Below, piece after piece: positions 11,165 through 22,284 of a stretch of DNA of 64,000 bases (positions within the stretch are counted from its first letter, which is position 1; every line of letters starts with the position of its first letter). Under the pieces are notes generated by a model. The model worked only from the letters and a program-made list of their open reading frames with translations. It did not search any database and was not told where the DNA came from. The DNA lies in assembly GCA_942486035.1 (NCBI GenBank), contig CALNXK010000165.1, forward strand, positions 124,001 through 188,000, read 5' to 3'. This DNA comes from Porites lobata (lineage: Eukaryota > Cnidaria > Anthozoa > Scleractinia > Poritidae). A program made the translations under genes and the position numbers.

Positions 11165-11880
11165 CCTTAGAGAGTTGGCCAGGATGTGGGAATTTCACTT
11201 AGGTTATTTTTAGAGGTTGTAATTAAACGGAAGTCTAATTCCTGAGACCTCTGCACATTTAAATCGACTGTTTGAAACGTCATCAAGTCCATGTATGACT
11301 GTCTCAAAGAAAACAATGCACAATGCAGTAAATTGTGATGACAACTGTTGAATTCTCTCTGGACAACACTGAGGAAAAGTTTGTGAACCTTTCTGGAAAC
11401 TGACTTGCGATTAATTTCAAGCGTTCATTTTGTCTCAAAATAGCTTTGGTGAAATTCACAAACCCCAAGGTCTAGACTGGCCTTTACCTTTCTGTTCCAT
11501 TATTCTCCTTTGCTATTAAAAGCATTCTGTACGTAACACCTTTCCCGACCTCTAAGTAAGAACCAGCACACAGCAATGAATCGTTCACAGTTCCTTCTTT
11601 GAATTATACCTCATGATCATCACAGTTGCTTTGTTTTGTTCACTGGAATTTTTTAAATAAATGAACCTACCAATTAAATATGTAGCTTCAATTCCATTTG
11701 ACATTACATAAAAGGAAACATTTAAAGACAGGTTCTTAAATATGCTGCTGTCTACTGTATAGCCGCAAGTCTGTTATGTACTTAAATGACCTGACATGCA
11801 TGGTTTGAATTTGCACACAAAATAGTCCCATTAAACCCATAGTATGCACACATTAGGGACCTTAAGGTCCCTATTGTGCT
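11165..11880. other. Intergenic, nothing recognised
   Basis: No open frame, RNA gene or clear repeat was seen between the hAT-like element and the decayed gene copy that follows. Confidence 0.5.
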
Positions 11881-11884
11881 CTCT

Positions 11885-12250
11885 GGCACTCCAGTAACCT
11901 TCAAAAAGTTAGTGCTGTTGAAGCTGATGGAGGTGGCTGCCCTGGTACCACGAATGGGTTTTGCTCAAAAAACTAAAGTCTTGCTGTCACCCCTAATATT
12001 GGAATTTCCATATAAATTCCGTTGTCTCATAAAGATCACTATTGATAGTTTGCATCAATAACCTTTTATAAACTGCCTCCTCACCATCTGGACACCAAGG
12101 GATAACCTTTTAGCTTGATTAAAAGCCATTCAATTTAATAAGTCAACTTCTGGATACCTTTAGTCCATGCCTGTGGATAATCTTTTTATAACATCTTTGA
12201 GAACTAGCAGATCTATAGGCACATTGAGTTCCATTAAACTGTCCCAGCAG
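11885..12250 (-). pseudogene. Decayed partial copy of the four-module gene at 12.7-14.7 kb
   Basis: The block shares long stretches with the gene's own sequence near 13935-14300, for example ATATTGGAATTTCCATATAA followed by ATTCC, and the homologous segments occur in the same order. It spans the junction of modules 2 and 3 of the intact gene. Many indels and stop codons interrupt the minus-strand frame, so it is a dead tandem duplicate downstream of the functional copy. Confidence 0.7.
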
Positions 12251-12264
12251 GGAAAGAAAGGCAG

Positions 12265-12600
12265 GTGAAGCAGCCTAGACATACTCTATATCAACATTAC
12301 CAGTTGCGAGACCAACTACTTTCTTTTTACATCTCATGGATGAAATCCTGTGGTGTAACCATTCAAATAAAACCTCTTCAGCAGTACTTTTACATGGCAT
12401 TATTTACTCAGTATGTAGCTCTAACTTTTAAGTCTGTGGATGAAACGCTATGGTGTGACCTGAGACCACTCATGAAAACTCTTCAGGTCCTTCAGCAGTA
12501 CATTTAGACATGGTTCTTTTTTTTTGAGACTATGGTTGAAAACCTATGGTGTCTCCATACAAATAAAAATAACTGAGCAGTGCATTCATATAGGACTGTT
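12265..12600. repeat. Degenerate minisatellite, three units of about 110-130 bp
   Basis: The phrase GGATGAAATCCTGTGGTGTAA recurs in diverged form near 12340, 12437 and 12532. Each copy is followed by a CTTCAGCAGTAC-like stretch and a C/ACATGG motif. The units are diverged, which indicates an old array. Confidence 0.55.
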
Positions 12601-12719
12601 TGTTTATCAGTATTTTACAACTGGAAAGTTGGATTTTTGTTGAATGTTGACTATTGTCTTTACTAGACGAGAAAAAGTGAGGAATATAGTTGAATCTGAA
12701 GCTGGAGTTACAACTGAGA

Positions 12720-14727
12720 TTATGACATTTGCGAGGATAGAGCTATTGGTGGTGTAGACCCAACTGCAGGCTCATAAATGAAGAAAAAACTGTCAACATC
12801 ATATGGGCAGCCTGTGCCTCCTTTACAGAAAAGTTTCCCTGAGAAATCAGCAGATATTAGTGCCATCCAACCATGGTTTGCAAGAGCACTAATTAAATGG
12901 CATATCATGTTTCTGGCATGGATTTCACTATGACCACTAACTGAGGCACACCAAGGATTACCAAGAAGCTTTAACTTCAGGCTGTTACCACACTGCTTCA
13001 TGTTTTTAATACCAGGGGCATACTGGGATCGGATGACATTCTGGCAGATCTAAAAATGTGAAAAAGAAAACAACCCTGATGACTCATACCCTTTTTTGCC
13101 TAATGATTCGTTTTACTGAGAGTAAATAAGGTTATTCTTGTTGTTGTTGCCCTTATTTTTAGCGAGCAAGGATGACAGTAGTGAAGAGACCACTTGCCTT
13201 CTACAAATTTGGCCGGGGTTCCAATTCCAAATCTGGAGACTCCTTTTTTGCATTACCTCCCTCAAAAACAACCCAACCCCCCCTTCCCTCATGATAAACA
13301 CAAATTGACGGAGTCCCAAAATTATAGGTTGGCTGTTACATTATAATAAAAAGTCTTACATGACAAACAAGCATCAAAATTCACTATAAAGAAATAATCT
13401 TTGTCAGTGCCCAAATACGTGCAAAAATGCCCCAGACACTGTACTATAAAGTGAAGAATATTTCCAATTTTGGGTAAGTGAGCTCAATTCCAAACTACAG
13501 TACAGAAAAGCTTAAAAGTCTATTTTTTGGGGGACATTTGGTGACCCATACATTAATGGAAGAACCCCTCACTTTGTCATAACATACCTTGATTACATCC
13601 TCTGGTGCATTAATGAACCGCAGTTTGTCGTTGAGATATGGACTCAAACAGAAAAATGGTGTGTTCCGAGGCTGAGTCTGTCTGAAAAGCAGAGATCTCT
13701 TATCACACCATTTTCTTGAGCTGTCAAATGCAGTGATAGGGCTCCAACCATGAGCTAATAGAACTTCCATCAGTTTCATGACAAGGAATCTGGATTCTAC
13801 TGCCTCGTTTCCTGATGCCCACCATGGGCATCCTTTAAGCTTGAACTGGTAACTCCCAGCATAGTGTGATTCTTTTTCAATTCCTTTTGACCAAGCACTT
13901 TGGATAGTACTTTGAATCACAGGCACTAAGCTTTCTGGGAGGCCAATCACCCTTAGCACATCATTCATGTTGAAGGTAATTATGAAATGAGGTGGATGTG
14001 GGAGCTCACATGGTACCATGCTTGGGTTGTGTTCAAAGAAGAATGTATTGCTGTCAGCCCTGATATTGGAATTTCCATATAAATTCCAATGTTTTGTTGT
14101 GAGATTGCTGATGATTGCTTGCAGCATTACTCTTGAATGGACAGTGTCCTCTCCACCTGGAAGCCATGGCTTACCTTTCAGCTTGATGGACAGCAATTCA
14201 TTGTCAACTGTCCAGTTCTGTATTCCACTGGGCCATGATTCTTCTATGGCATCTTTGAAGACTTGATGGAGTTGACTGGGAGCATTGAGTATCATCAAAC
14301 TATCAAGATTACTGAGGCCAACAACAAGAAATGGGGGTGGAGTAAATTCTGGAACTGGAACTTTCTTAAATATCCAAGTGGCCAGATCAAGCTCTTGGGA
14401 TAAGTTGCTTGTCATCTGAAGCTTCCATCCAAGCTGGTATAGCCTGTTCAAAATTCTCTCGGCCATTCTTCTGCAAGCAATTGCTTTACTTGATGAACTA
14501 AGAGGGGAAAATGGGCTACCCTTCAATCTGAACTTGTATACTCCATTGAGCTCAAAGGTTTCTTTCTGCATCCCTTTGGGCCATGTTTCTTGTATGATCT
14601 GGCGTATGATGGATGCCTCATGATCACTGCCAAGGATAATGCTCAGTGTATCTGAGTCACGAATGGTTATGCACATGTAAGCAAAACCAATCGGCCTCGG
14701 AGGCAAGTTGCTATGGTTACTGCCCAT
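12720..14727 (-). CDS. Four-module KLKGxPW repeat protein (two exons, about 489 aa)
   Basis: Exon 1 is 14727-13588 (380 codons, donor AAG|GTATGT). Exon 2 is 13049-12720 (acceptor CATTTTTAG), joined in phase 0. The protein holds four copies of a roughly 115-residue module. Each has a hydrophobic strand with an asparagine or aspartate, a helix ending ..ESWPSGIQ, then KLKGKPW, KLKGCPW, RLKGSPF or KLLGNPW, an Arg-anchored helix, and a GW near the end (LAHGWSP, LANHGWMA). Module 4 is split by the intron. No signal peptide or membrane segment is visible. I recall similar modules in uncharacterised fungal proteins but cannot name a domain, so function is unknown. Confidence 0.7.
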
Positions 14728-14993
14728 TTTAGTCCTGATAACAAAAAAAAAATTACAATTTTTACAGGTCCATCATCTGCGGTGCTAATTTTAACCTCAA
14801 CCCTATTGCACAGGGGGTGACCTACATATCCTCATTTATCACTTGGTATATCAATAATATGGCTTAATAGGATGTCTGATATAAGAAGGTTTGGAAGTTT
14901 TTTTTATTGCATACTTTTTTTCATTTGGGGTCTCAGAATGCAAATTTTTTCACCAGCCTGTAACTAAAATTAACCCAATTTATCGCTGTGGTT

Positions 14994-15847
14994 ATATGGC
15001 CGGTAACCGGCAGTCCCATTTTTTCAGTAAATTTCACAAATCAAAAAACTCCAGCTAATCTAAGCTATCATATGTCATTAAGAAAAGTCAAGTGATCCTC
15101 AAATGCTTTATAGATCTCAAGTCTAGCATTTGGTTTACGCTGAGCTCAGAAAACGAAACCATGTTTAATAAGTGACACTTAAAACTTTTTTGAGCTCGAC
15201 TGCTGGTCAAGGTGTTGAAAACATGACTGGCAGTCCTACATAATATTTCTCAGTAAATTTCGCTTGACTTTTCTTAATCGACATATGATAGTTTGGCTTA
15301 GCTGGATTTTTTCCATTTGTGAAATTTTACGGAGAATATAGGACTGCTCGTCATTTAGTGTATGAAAACCTTGACCGGCAGTCGAGCTCAATAAAGTTCT
15401 AAGTGTCACAGAACTGATGGTTTCGTCTTCTGAGCCCAGCGTAAACCAAACGCTAGATTTGAGATCTATAAAGCATTTCAGGATCGCTTGACCTTTCTTT
15501 ATCCTCATAGATTAGCTGGGATTTTTCGATTTTGTGAAATTTACTGACAATATACAGGGTCGGCCAGGGTTTTTGGGTATACGGTATACAGGGGCTTTTT
15601 AAATTGGGTATACAGTATATTAGAGCTTAAATACGGGTATTCGGTATATCACTTTCTTTGAATTTCAGGTATAAAGTATACCTGGGTATAATTTTGAGTA
15701 TATTTGGATGAATTTTGGGTATTTTTGGGTATTTTGGTGAATTTTTTTCGGGTATACTGGTATACCACTACCCCCTCAGGCCGACCCTGAATATAGGACT
15801 GCCAGTCATTTAGTGTTTTAAAAACCTTGACCGGTTACCAGCCATAT
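14994..15847. mobile_element. Large foldback element with a nested insertion
   Basis: Outer ends are ATATGGCCGGTAACCGG on the left and CCGGTTACCAGCCATAT on the right. Without the nested 235-bp insertion it is about 620 bp. Much of it is an imperfect palindrome: TTTATAGATCTCAA near 15108 is mirrored by TTGAGATCTATAAA near 15459, and the flanking GTTTACGCTG segments match likewise. There is no coding potential. Confidence 0.75.
15555..15789. mobile_element. 235-bp element, CAGGGTCGGCC termini, nested in the foldback
   Basis: Ends are CAGGGTCGGCC and GGCCGACCCTG. The flanks are AATATA on both sides (15549-15554 and 15790-15795). The opposite arm of the host foldback shows the uninterrupted form GAATATAGGACTGC, so the empty site is visible in the same molecule. 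The interior is rich in GGGTATA-type motifs. Confidence 0.75.
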
Positions 15848-16308
15848 TGTTGGTTTTCACATGACGTCACTAAAATTCAAACTAAAAAACATCAATCCTA
15901 CTGAGATTTTACTTTCACGATGTATTAGAGCAGCTGAAAACTAATTTTCACACAAATTTTCGCTTCAAAAGGGTTCTTGGTTTTGTAATAGAGTACGCTT
16001 GAATTTCTAAGCTTTTGTGTGACGCGGTATTTACATGACGGCCAAGAGAGCTGTCATGTGGGTTAAAACAATGACCTATTTCAGAAAATTTTGCTATCTA
16101 AACAGTTCGTGTGTTAGAAAAAGTATTACTTTATGAGTTTTTCGAAGAATAAATTCACGCTCTTGTAGCAAAATTCGGTAACAGATGTTTCTGTTGGTTT
16201 CTGTCTGCCATGTTGGAGCTCATCCAGATGAGCACCAGCATGGCGTCTCGGACTCCATACTAATCTCTATAAAGTTTGGGTAAAACATTTTTTCGGATAT
16301 CTCGTATA

Positions 16309-17735
16309 CAGTATGTTGCCCAGTATCCGGACGGTACCAGTATTCGGACACTTGAAACAAAAACTCAATTTTTGAGGAGCCCTTTTCAGTTCTCGGTAAA
16401 CGAAGTATTTCGAATGAAAGCTGAACATTTCAGCTTTAAGAAGAAAGTTTGGACGACTTGAAAGCTTGCGAAACAGTCACTGAAGACGCCATTCTGTTCA
16501 GGTGAGTAAACTTTTCATGGCTAATATTTACGCTGTTTACTGCGCAGTAAAATTAGTGCTGTTCAGAAAAGGGAGGGTTATGTGTGATATTTTCAAAGAA
16601 ACTGTTTTATTTTTAAAGTGAAGATACTTAAGGAAGTCAGGTTTTCAGAAAGTTTATTAATTCTTCTTGAAATTCGATTTGTTTGGAATAACGGAGTCCA
16701 GAAACATTAACTAAGTTTTGATGTCATCTTCCCAGTATCCGGACAGTTTTTTCTTTGCTGTACAGAATCGATGAATTAGCTGTGTACATTATCCGGATAA
16801 GATTTATTTCATATCAGTAACTATAATTAAAGCTTAGGATATATGATATAGTCGTAAAATGTAATTCTACTCAACTCCGTATGGAAATTTTCTTCCCTCA
16901 TTCAGAGGCGACTCGATTTCGTGTGCACGGCTTATTTCATGTGACTGCATTTTCTATATATAACTGAAAGCGTCTGAGTTGAACCTGGAATTCTCATACT
17001 TTCCCCGGTTGTCACTGCTAGAATGGGGTTGCAACGATCTGAAAAATGTCACAAAGGGATTGAGAGATGTGAAAGAAGGAGGAATTAGAGCTAGAAAAGC
17101 AGGCTTATTGTGGGACTGAGCATGAAGAAAACAACACTGAAGGTCAGACTAAATAGGAGAGTGACCTTTGACCGTCGGGTTGAGGTCTCTTCCTCAAGCT
17201 TTTTTTAAAATAAAAAATGAAGAAAGAAAGTCGTTTGCAGATTGGCTAATTGAGCTTGCAAACCACGGCCTCGGCATGTCCACGGAAGCCTTCCTTAAAT
17301 CAGTGAAAAAGTTCCTAGACAAGGAAGTAAGAATTATACCATTTTTAAAACAGCTGCTAGCGTTGTCCACCATACCCCAGTCATTTGTTATGTTTTATTT
17401 CACGATGCTAGGTTATATTTTTGGAATCGATTGCCAGACTACTTTCCAAGTGCAGGAGAAGCTTATAAGTCGCTTGCCTGTCGAAATTTATGTACAATTA
17501 CGTTGTTATTGTTGTGTCCGGATACTGAGCCAGCTGTCCGGATACTGGGCAACATAGGAGCTCTGCAAAAATATTAATTTCGCGATGGAAACAAAGGCAA
17601 AAAAGTTAAACTGTCTTTCATCATATTAAGGACTAGATAGATTTTCTCTGGGCCAAATTTCAGAACTCTTGCGATTAACAAAGGAAAGTTATTGCAATCT
17701 TAAACTGAAGTGTCCGGATACTGGGCAACATACTG
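16309..17735 (+). mobile_element. Decayed pogo/Tigger-like DNA transposon, TA target duplications
   Basis: Termini are 24-bp perfect inverted repeats (CAGTATGTTGCCCAGTATCC..., mirrored at 17712-17735), flanked by TA on each side, as expected for Tc1/mariner-superfamily insertions. Internal copies of the TIR motif TGTCCGGATACTG lie near 17516 and 17540. The plus-strand interior keeps a fragment with FADWLIELANHGLGMSTEAF (about 17228-17287), resembling the CENP-B-type HTH region of pogo/Tigger transposases, but with stops upstream and no recognisable DDE domain. It is non-autonomous. Confidence 0.75.
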
Positions 17736-17834
17736 TACGAAATATTCCTCTGACCTGAATCTTGGGCAGGGTCTTTGTATATGTACCTCCTTTCATTTCC
17801 CAGATTCTGGACTTTATCTATTGAACGGTTTTCA

Positions 17835-17866
<32 letters not shown>

Positions 17867-17958
17867 CCTGAAAACCAGCAATAGCCACAGCGTAAAATTA
17901 AACACTACTCAGTAATCGAAAGCTTGATATAATTGCTCTTACCCGTGAACACACTGAA

Positions 17959-18130
17959 CCAACACTGCCGACCCAAGATTCTAACTATACCGTCGCTTTT
18001 TGGGCTCGTAGATTTTCCCAGATTATGACGCGAAGAGGACACACAGCGAGATAAAATAAATGGCGTCCCACGTAAGCCAAAAAAAAGTATGACTAATAAA
18101 TTAAGTAAATGCCCCCGTGGCGCCGCCATT
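17959..18130 (-). CDS. Possible first exon, MAAPRGHLLNLL start
   Basis: An ATG in strong context (AAAATGGCGGCG) opens a frame of about 57 codons with a hydrophobic stretch LLNLLVILFFGLRG and an Arg-rich continuation. It ends at a donor-like ACGG|GTAAGA. The hydrophobic segment could be a signal or mitochondrial leader. The only nearby downstream frame (about 17760-17885, after a TTTTCAG acceptor) does not join in phase, and the Tigger-like insertion follows directly. The gene may be broken or the call false. Confidence 0.28.
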
Positions 18131-18213
18131 TTGAAAAACCGCAAGGCTGCTGTTGGTTCATGGGATCTGGGTACGGATTTGGTCCGTTTAAGAAAAATTT
18201 CTGATGAACTAAC

Positions 18214-18372
18214 TCAGGGGGCGCGATCCGTTCAACCAAAATTTCCGGAAATTTCGGTCCAAAACTCTATGGATCAGTTCGATCCAACCGAAAGAGTTTT
18301 CGAAAAAACTGGTCCACCTCACTTTTCCCAGTCGGACTGGTCTGAATTTTGGTTGAATGAATCGCGCCGCGG
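18214..18372. mobile_element. Palindromic MITE of about 155 bp
   Basis: The left arm GGCGCGATCCGTTCAACCAA is mirrored by TTGGTTGAATGAATCGCGCC on the right. Inner arms continue to pair around the GGACTGG/CCAGT motifs. No coding capacity. Confidence 0.6.
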
Positions 18373-19560
18373 GATTAAAGTTTTGTTTCTTTTTTTGTAT
18401 TTTACCTTCCTTTGTACTGCTTACAGTAATATTTTGTTTTATCATTAATGTATCTTGGAAAAGGCTCAACAGTATTTTGCCAGGTCGGGTTGCATGTTCT
18501 TCGACAAGAAAACCTCGTAATACGTTAAATTGCATCTAACATTATCGGGAAAATAATACTGAAGCCCTTGTAATTTCCAAAGGACTCAAGTTCCCCTCGA
18601 ATGACCGAACAGATACAAATTTTATTTCTAGAGATGTAAAAGTACTTTGGACAGCCTAAAAAGTATTTTCAATGTATGTAAGAGGAAATCGTTGTTGGGT
18701 GTCCCTGACTGGTAAACGGAGAGCGCTAAGCTTTCCCCAATAAACGGGGATAATCGTCGTCTCGCTTTAGGGTAGAAATTGCAGAAATTGGTATCACCAA
18801 CGGTGTTCAGCACGGAAAGCATCGTATAGGATTGTGCCAGGGACCTACAACTGGCTGTGCGTCTCCTTTAGAGATCATATAAAGCCCAATCCACACCTAG
18901 ATTGGAAAATTCTAATTTTCTGACCGGCATCTCCTCCTCAGTCAGTTGTGAGTCTCCCAAAAAAGATCAAGCCCACCTTCCATTTCTTGAGATCCCTGCA
19001 GAAAAAAGCTACGCTCTAGCTTGAATTCCTGAGTCAAGCTAAAAACTACCTACCTCAATATTATTTACTATGAAATGCGCGTCTGGTTACAGGATGATCA
19101 ACTCTCCTGAAGGCGTATCTGATATTGCGTTCCTCTTTTGATTCTCTCTTCACTATCTATGTTTGGGATCGGTTGGTCGAAAAAAACTTTGGGATTACCA
19201 GGGATCATATAGTAAGTTATATAATAGAAGAACCCTTTGGGATCTTTGGAAACCCTTAGTGATCACATCGTGAACATTCGTGGTGTCGTGGTGTTATTTT
19301 CAAGATGGACACCAGGCACAAAACGCGAACAAATGAAAGTTAGCCTACGCCAGAATTTTTCACATGTTTTATTCACGTATTAAAGATGTGAGAATTTTAC
19401 TTTCCACAAACAGTTAAGAAGCTGGAGGGATTAGCAGGCGAGTGCTTTATCTTTTTTCGGTGGTGGAGCCGCCTGAAGACTGGGAGCAAGTCAATCCCTC
19501 ACAGCTACGCACGCCGCTCTCGCTTCGCGTGGACGCTCTACCGCAAAGAAAGTGGGAGCT
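18373..19560. other. Intergenic, nothing recognised
   Basis: Short chance frames only. I see no splice-site-bounded coding, RNA gene or strong repeat in this stretch. Confidence 0.45.
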
Positions 19561-19566
19561 TTGATG

Positions 19567-19704
19567 TTACACGGGACGATTCGGAACGACGATTTTTAGC
19601 GCAACACAGAGTTTTGCAATGCTGGAACAATATTGTAACCATTCGAAACAATGTTGCAAAGCTGTGTTGCGCTAAAAATCGTCGTTGCGAATCGTCTCGT
19701 GTAA
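19567..19704. mobile_element. MITE family 2 copy a (TTACACGGGACGATTCG ends)
   Basis: The unit begins TTACACGGGACGATTCG and ends CGAATCGTCTCGTGTAA. Inner arms (ATTTTTAGCGCAACACAG) pair across a short loop containing GTTGCAA-type motifs. A second copy lies at 22131-22278, on the other side of the intronless gene. Confidence 0.75.
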
Positions 19705-20154
19705 TCACCTTGGCAATGGCAATTATCAAAAAGCAATAGGTTTATTAAAGCAAGACAACAAATTTGCGCCTGCATCACCATGATCACCCTTTTCTTGTAC
19801 ATTTCTCTGCCGTCACTGCAAGACTACGACCTGAAAATGCCTATTTTCACATTTTGTGGAGGGTGTAAACAAACGACGACGAATTTTTCGTTCTCTTCTT
19901 TAATTAAAAGCTGTAATGCGGTTCCCATGAAATCAACTCCAGGGAAATTCGTCTACATTTGACATTTCAAGAGAATTGTAATAAACGCGGAAAAGTTTGA
20001 AAAAACGCGATTTCATCTTTAAAGGATTACTGCCATATAAAAGAGGCTGCTGGGGATACTTATCGTTTCTTTAAAGAAGGGAAATTGAAGATTCTGGTAT
20101 CAGCTCGTAGCCAATGTTTTGTACTCATTCTAGGTAGACGAGTACTCAAAGGAA

Positions 20155-20365
20155 GTTTGGTCAGAGGAGTGCCCCCCGCTCACTGTCAAGGCCTGGAGTT
20201 TAAGGCCGCTACCCTGTTTAAGATAAGATACCCTATTTCATGACCCTTTTTCATACGTAATTTTTCACACTAACATCATAGAATTAGATGTTTTGGAAAG
20301 GCTCAAGACCCTGAAAACCATACCCTGTTCAACGGCACATACCCGTTTAGGCCAAAGAAGGAATT
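20155..20365. mobile_element. Decayed relative of the 10.8-kb hAT-like element
   Basis: The segment keeps AAAACCATACCCTGTTCAA and CGGCACATACC in the same order as the element at 10773-11164, plus CCCTATTTCATGACCC-type blocks. The ends are eroded. It sits just past the 3' end of the intronless gene. Confidence 0.5.
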
Positions 20366-20420
20366 GCGGCCAACGTCCAGCCTGGATGCTGGTCCAAACC
20401 GCAATTGTGTTAGTTGACGG

Positions 20421-21710
20421 TCACTTCGCGGCGACATCTAAATCAATCAATTCAAAAGTCCTTCCACGCAGAGTAACTCCTTTTAGAATAAGAAAATCGC
20501 GAATAATCCTGCTGCTCACAAGAATAAACCAGCGTCCTTGGACTTCCTGGATCAGTTTAACAACTCCTAATTGTACCAGGTCATCCAGACTTTCTGCAAT
20601 TTCCAAGATTGACACTCGAGGAAAACCCTTACATCTTTGACCTTGTTGAGATCCAAAACCAAGCTTATGCAGACTGTCGTCATTTTCTTTTACTTTTTTA
20701 TAGGCATGTTCAATCACAATAACAGATTTGGTTTCTCTATAAGCAAGACAATCTCTTTCAGATGTTTTTGTCGGTGGTTTTTTGTTGTTTTGTTCTTTGA
20801 GGTCTTTCCGTGCAAGCGCTGGTTTATTTTCACTAGTTTTCTTAAACACTCTCGTCTGTCCCTTACAGTGAATCCGAGGGAAAATGTCTTCCTCTTTTGC
20901 TCCAGATTTCAAAGCCTTTTCAACCCATTTCGATGATTTTTTGGTTTGCATTGTTTCAATGTCAAAGATTCCTACATTACTATTTTGAAGCATTTTCAAG
21001 AAATTTGTTCTCTTTTCCGTAATAAACGGATATGTTTTTGACCTTGCATGAATTATACTACCCTGTTTGTTCCCTGATAACTGAACTGATTTGAGTGCAC
21101 CTTTTTCAGGTTTGATATCGCTTGTTTTGAATCTTCTTCTTTCTTCTCCAACCGTAAATGTGCTCTGTCTAACTAGAGGGGCAGCAAAAGTTACTGTTTT
21201 ACTTTTTTCTTGCGTTTTCTGCTTAAATTTCCCACTTGTTAAAAAATCTTCTTCAGGTTGACGGTTCGAAAGATCTTTACTATCACGAAACGCTAATAAA
21301 CCAGGTTTATTGATTCGTTGCTGTAGCGCAGTTCTAGTTGAATTGATTTTCACACCGCCTTGTTCCGTTTCAATTTTTCTTATCCTTTGCAACTTAGTTT
21401 TCCTGTCTTTCCTGGGTTTCCTTTTTGCCTCCAGCACGATCCGCCGAGCAGGAAACGTGTTGCCATACCAACGAGCTTTGTCCTCGTGATATGCAATTTC
21501 ATTTGAGTTTGAAAGAAAACGAGGTTCCTGTTTCCTGAAATCCACGGAATCAACTTCGCCAAGAATTTGCGACAAATCCTCGTCTTCACATGCGTGAAAT
21601 TTCCTGTCGCAGCCGATACAACCTTTGCCGGTGCATAAAATATTTCCAATCTTGGTAAAATGAACTCTAGTTTTTGCATACAATGGTGCGGTAGCAATAA
21701 GCTCACTCAT
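20421..21710 (-). CDS. Intronless hypothetical protein, possible RRM-like C-terminus (429 aa)
   Basis: One uninterrupted frame runs from ATG at 21710 to a stop at 20421. Residues 26-41 hold a Cys/His cluster (C26, C31, C34, H39, C41) that could bind a metal. The middle is basic and Lys/Arg/Gln rich and looks disordered. The last 60 residues (SILEIAESLDDLVQLGVV to RTFELIDLD) read as an alternating helix/strand pattern: helix, strand RWFILVSS, helix RDFLILKG, strand TFELID. That resembles an RRM-like fold found beside zinc knuckles in some retroelement-derived proteins. This is a weak, recall-based inference. Lack of introns and flanking MITEs suggest a retrocopy or transposon-derived gene. Confidence 0.55.
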   Translation of the reverse strand: MSELIATAPLYAKTRVHFTKIGNILCTGKGCIGCDRKFHACEDEDLSQILGEVDSVDFRKQEPRFLSNSNEIAYHEDKARWYGNTFPARRIVLEAKRKPRKDRKTKLQRIRKIETEQGGVKINSTRTALQQRINKPGLLAFRDSKDLSNRQPEEDFLTSGKFKQKTQEKSKTVTFAAPLVRQSTFTVGEERRRFKTSDIKPEKGALKSVQLSGNKQGSIIHARSKTYPFITEKRTNFLKMLQNSNVGIFDIETMQTKKSSKWVEKALKSGAKEEDIFPRIHCKGQTRVFKKTSENKPALARKDLKEQNNKKPPTKTSERDCLAYRETKSVIVIEHAYKKVKENDDSLHKLGFGSQQGQRCKGFPRVSILEIAESLDDLVQLGVVKLIQEVQGRWFILVSSRIIRDFLILKGVTLRGRTFELIDLDVAAK

Positions 21711-22130
21711 GATATTTTTCTCATCGCCGACGTTTTGGCCGCAAGAAAAAACTACTTTGAGATGATGCTTTTAAGTAACCCAAATCTGAAAACTGATTTC
21801 GACGGCGGAGGTGAAAATAAACTTGTTATTTCATCTTTCTTGACGAACTCGTTTCTTCCTTGAAGCGACATGTATCGATCCGTGATGCTTCTTGAAAATA
21901 TAGTTTAATTTACATTATAGGAAACTAAGCAATAATGTTTTAAGTTTTTTTAGCTTCTGATTGGTTAGCAAATTCACCTGCTGCTAACTTGAAATTTTAA
22001 TGAACTGTGAATTATAAGGGCCTTCGGAATATCATTAAAACCGCTGATCATTGAAGAAACAGAACTCTTTTTATTATTTTTATTTCCTTACTTGAAATTA
22101 TTAAATTTCTTTTTAAGGTGATGGTAGACT

Positions 22131-22278
22131 GGACGATTCGCAGAGAAGACTAAAATTTTAGCGCAACACAGCGTTGCATGTTGGAACAGTGTTGCAACCA
22201 TTTGAAACAATGTCCCAACAATGTACGTGGCAACGCTGTGTTGCGCTAAAAATCGTCGTTGCGAATCGTCCCGTGTAA
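22131..22278. mobile_element. MITE family 2 copy b
   Basis: The right arm is nearly identical to copy a (TTGCGCTAAAAATCGTCGTT then GCGAATCGTC). The left arm is more diverged. The loop again carries GTTGCAACCATTTGAAACAATG. Confidence 0.7.
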
Positions 22279-22284
22279 ACCATG

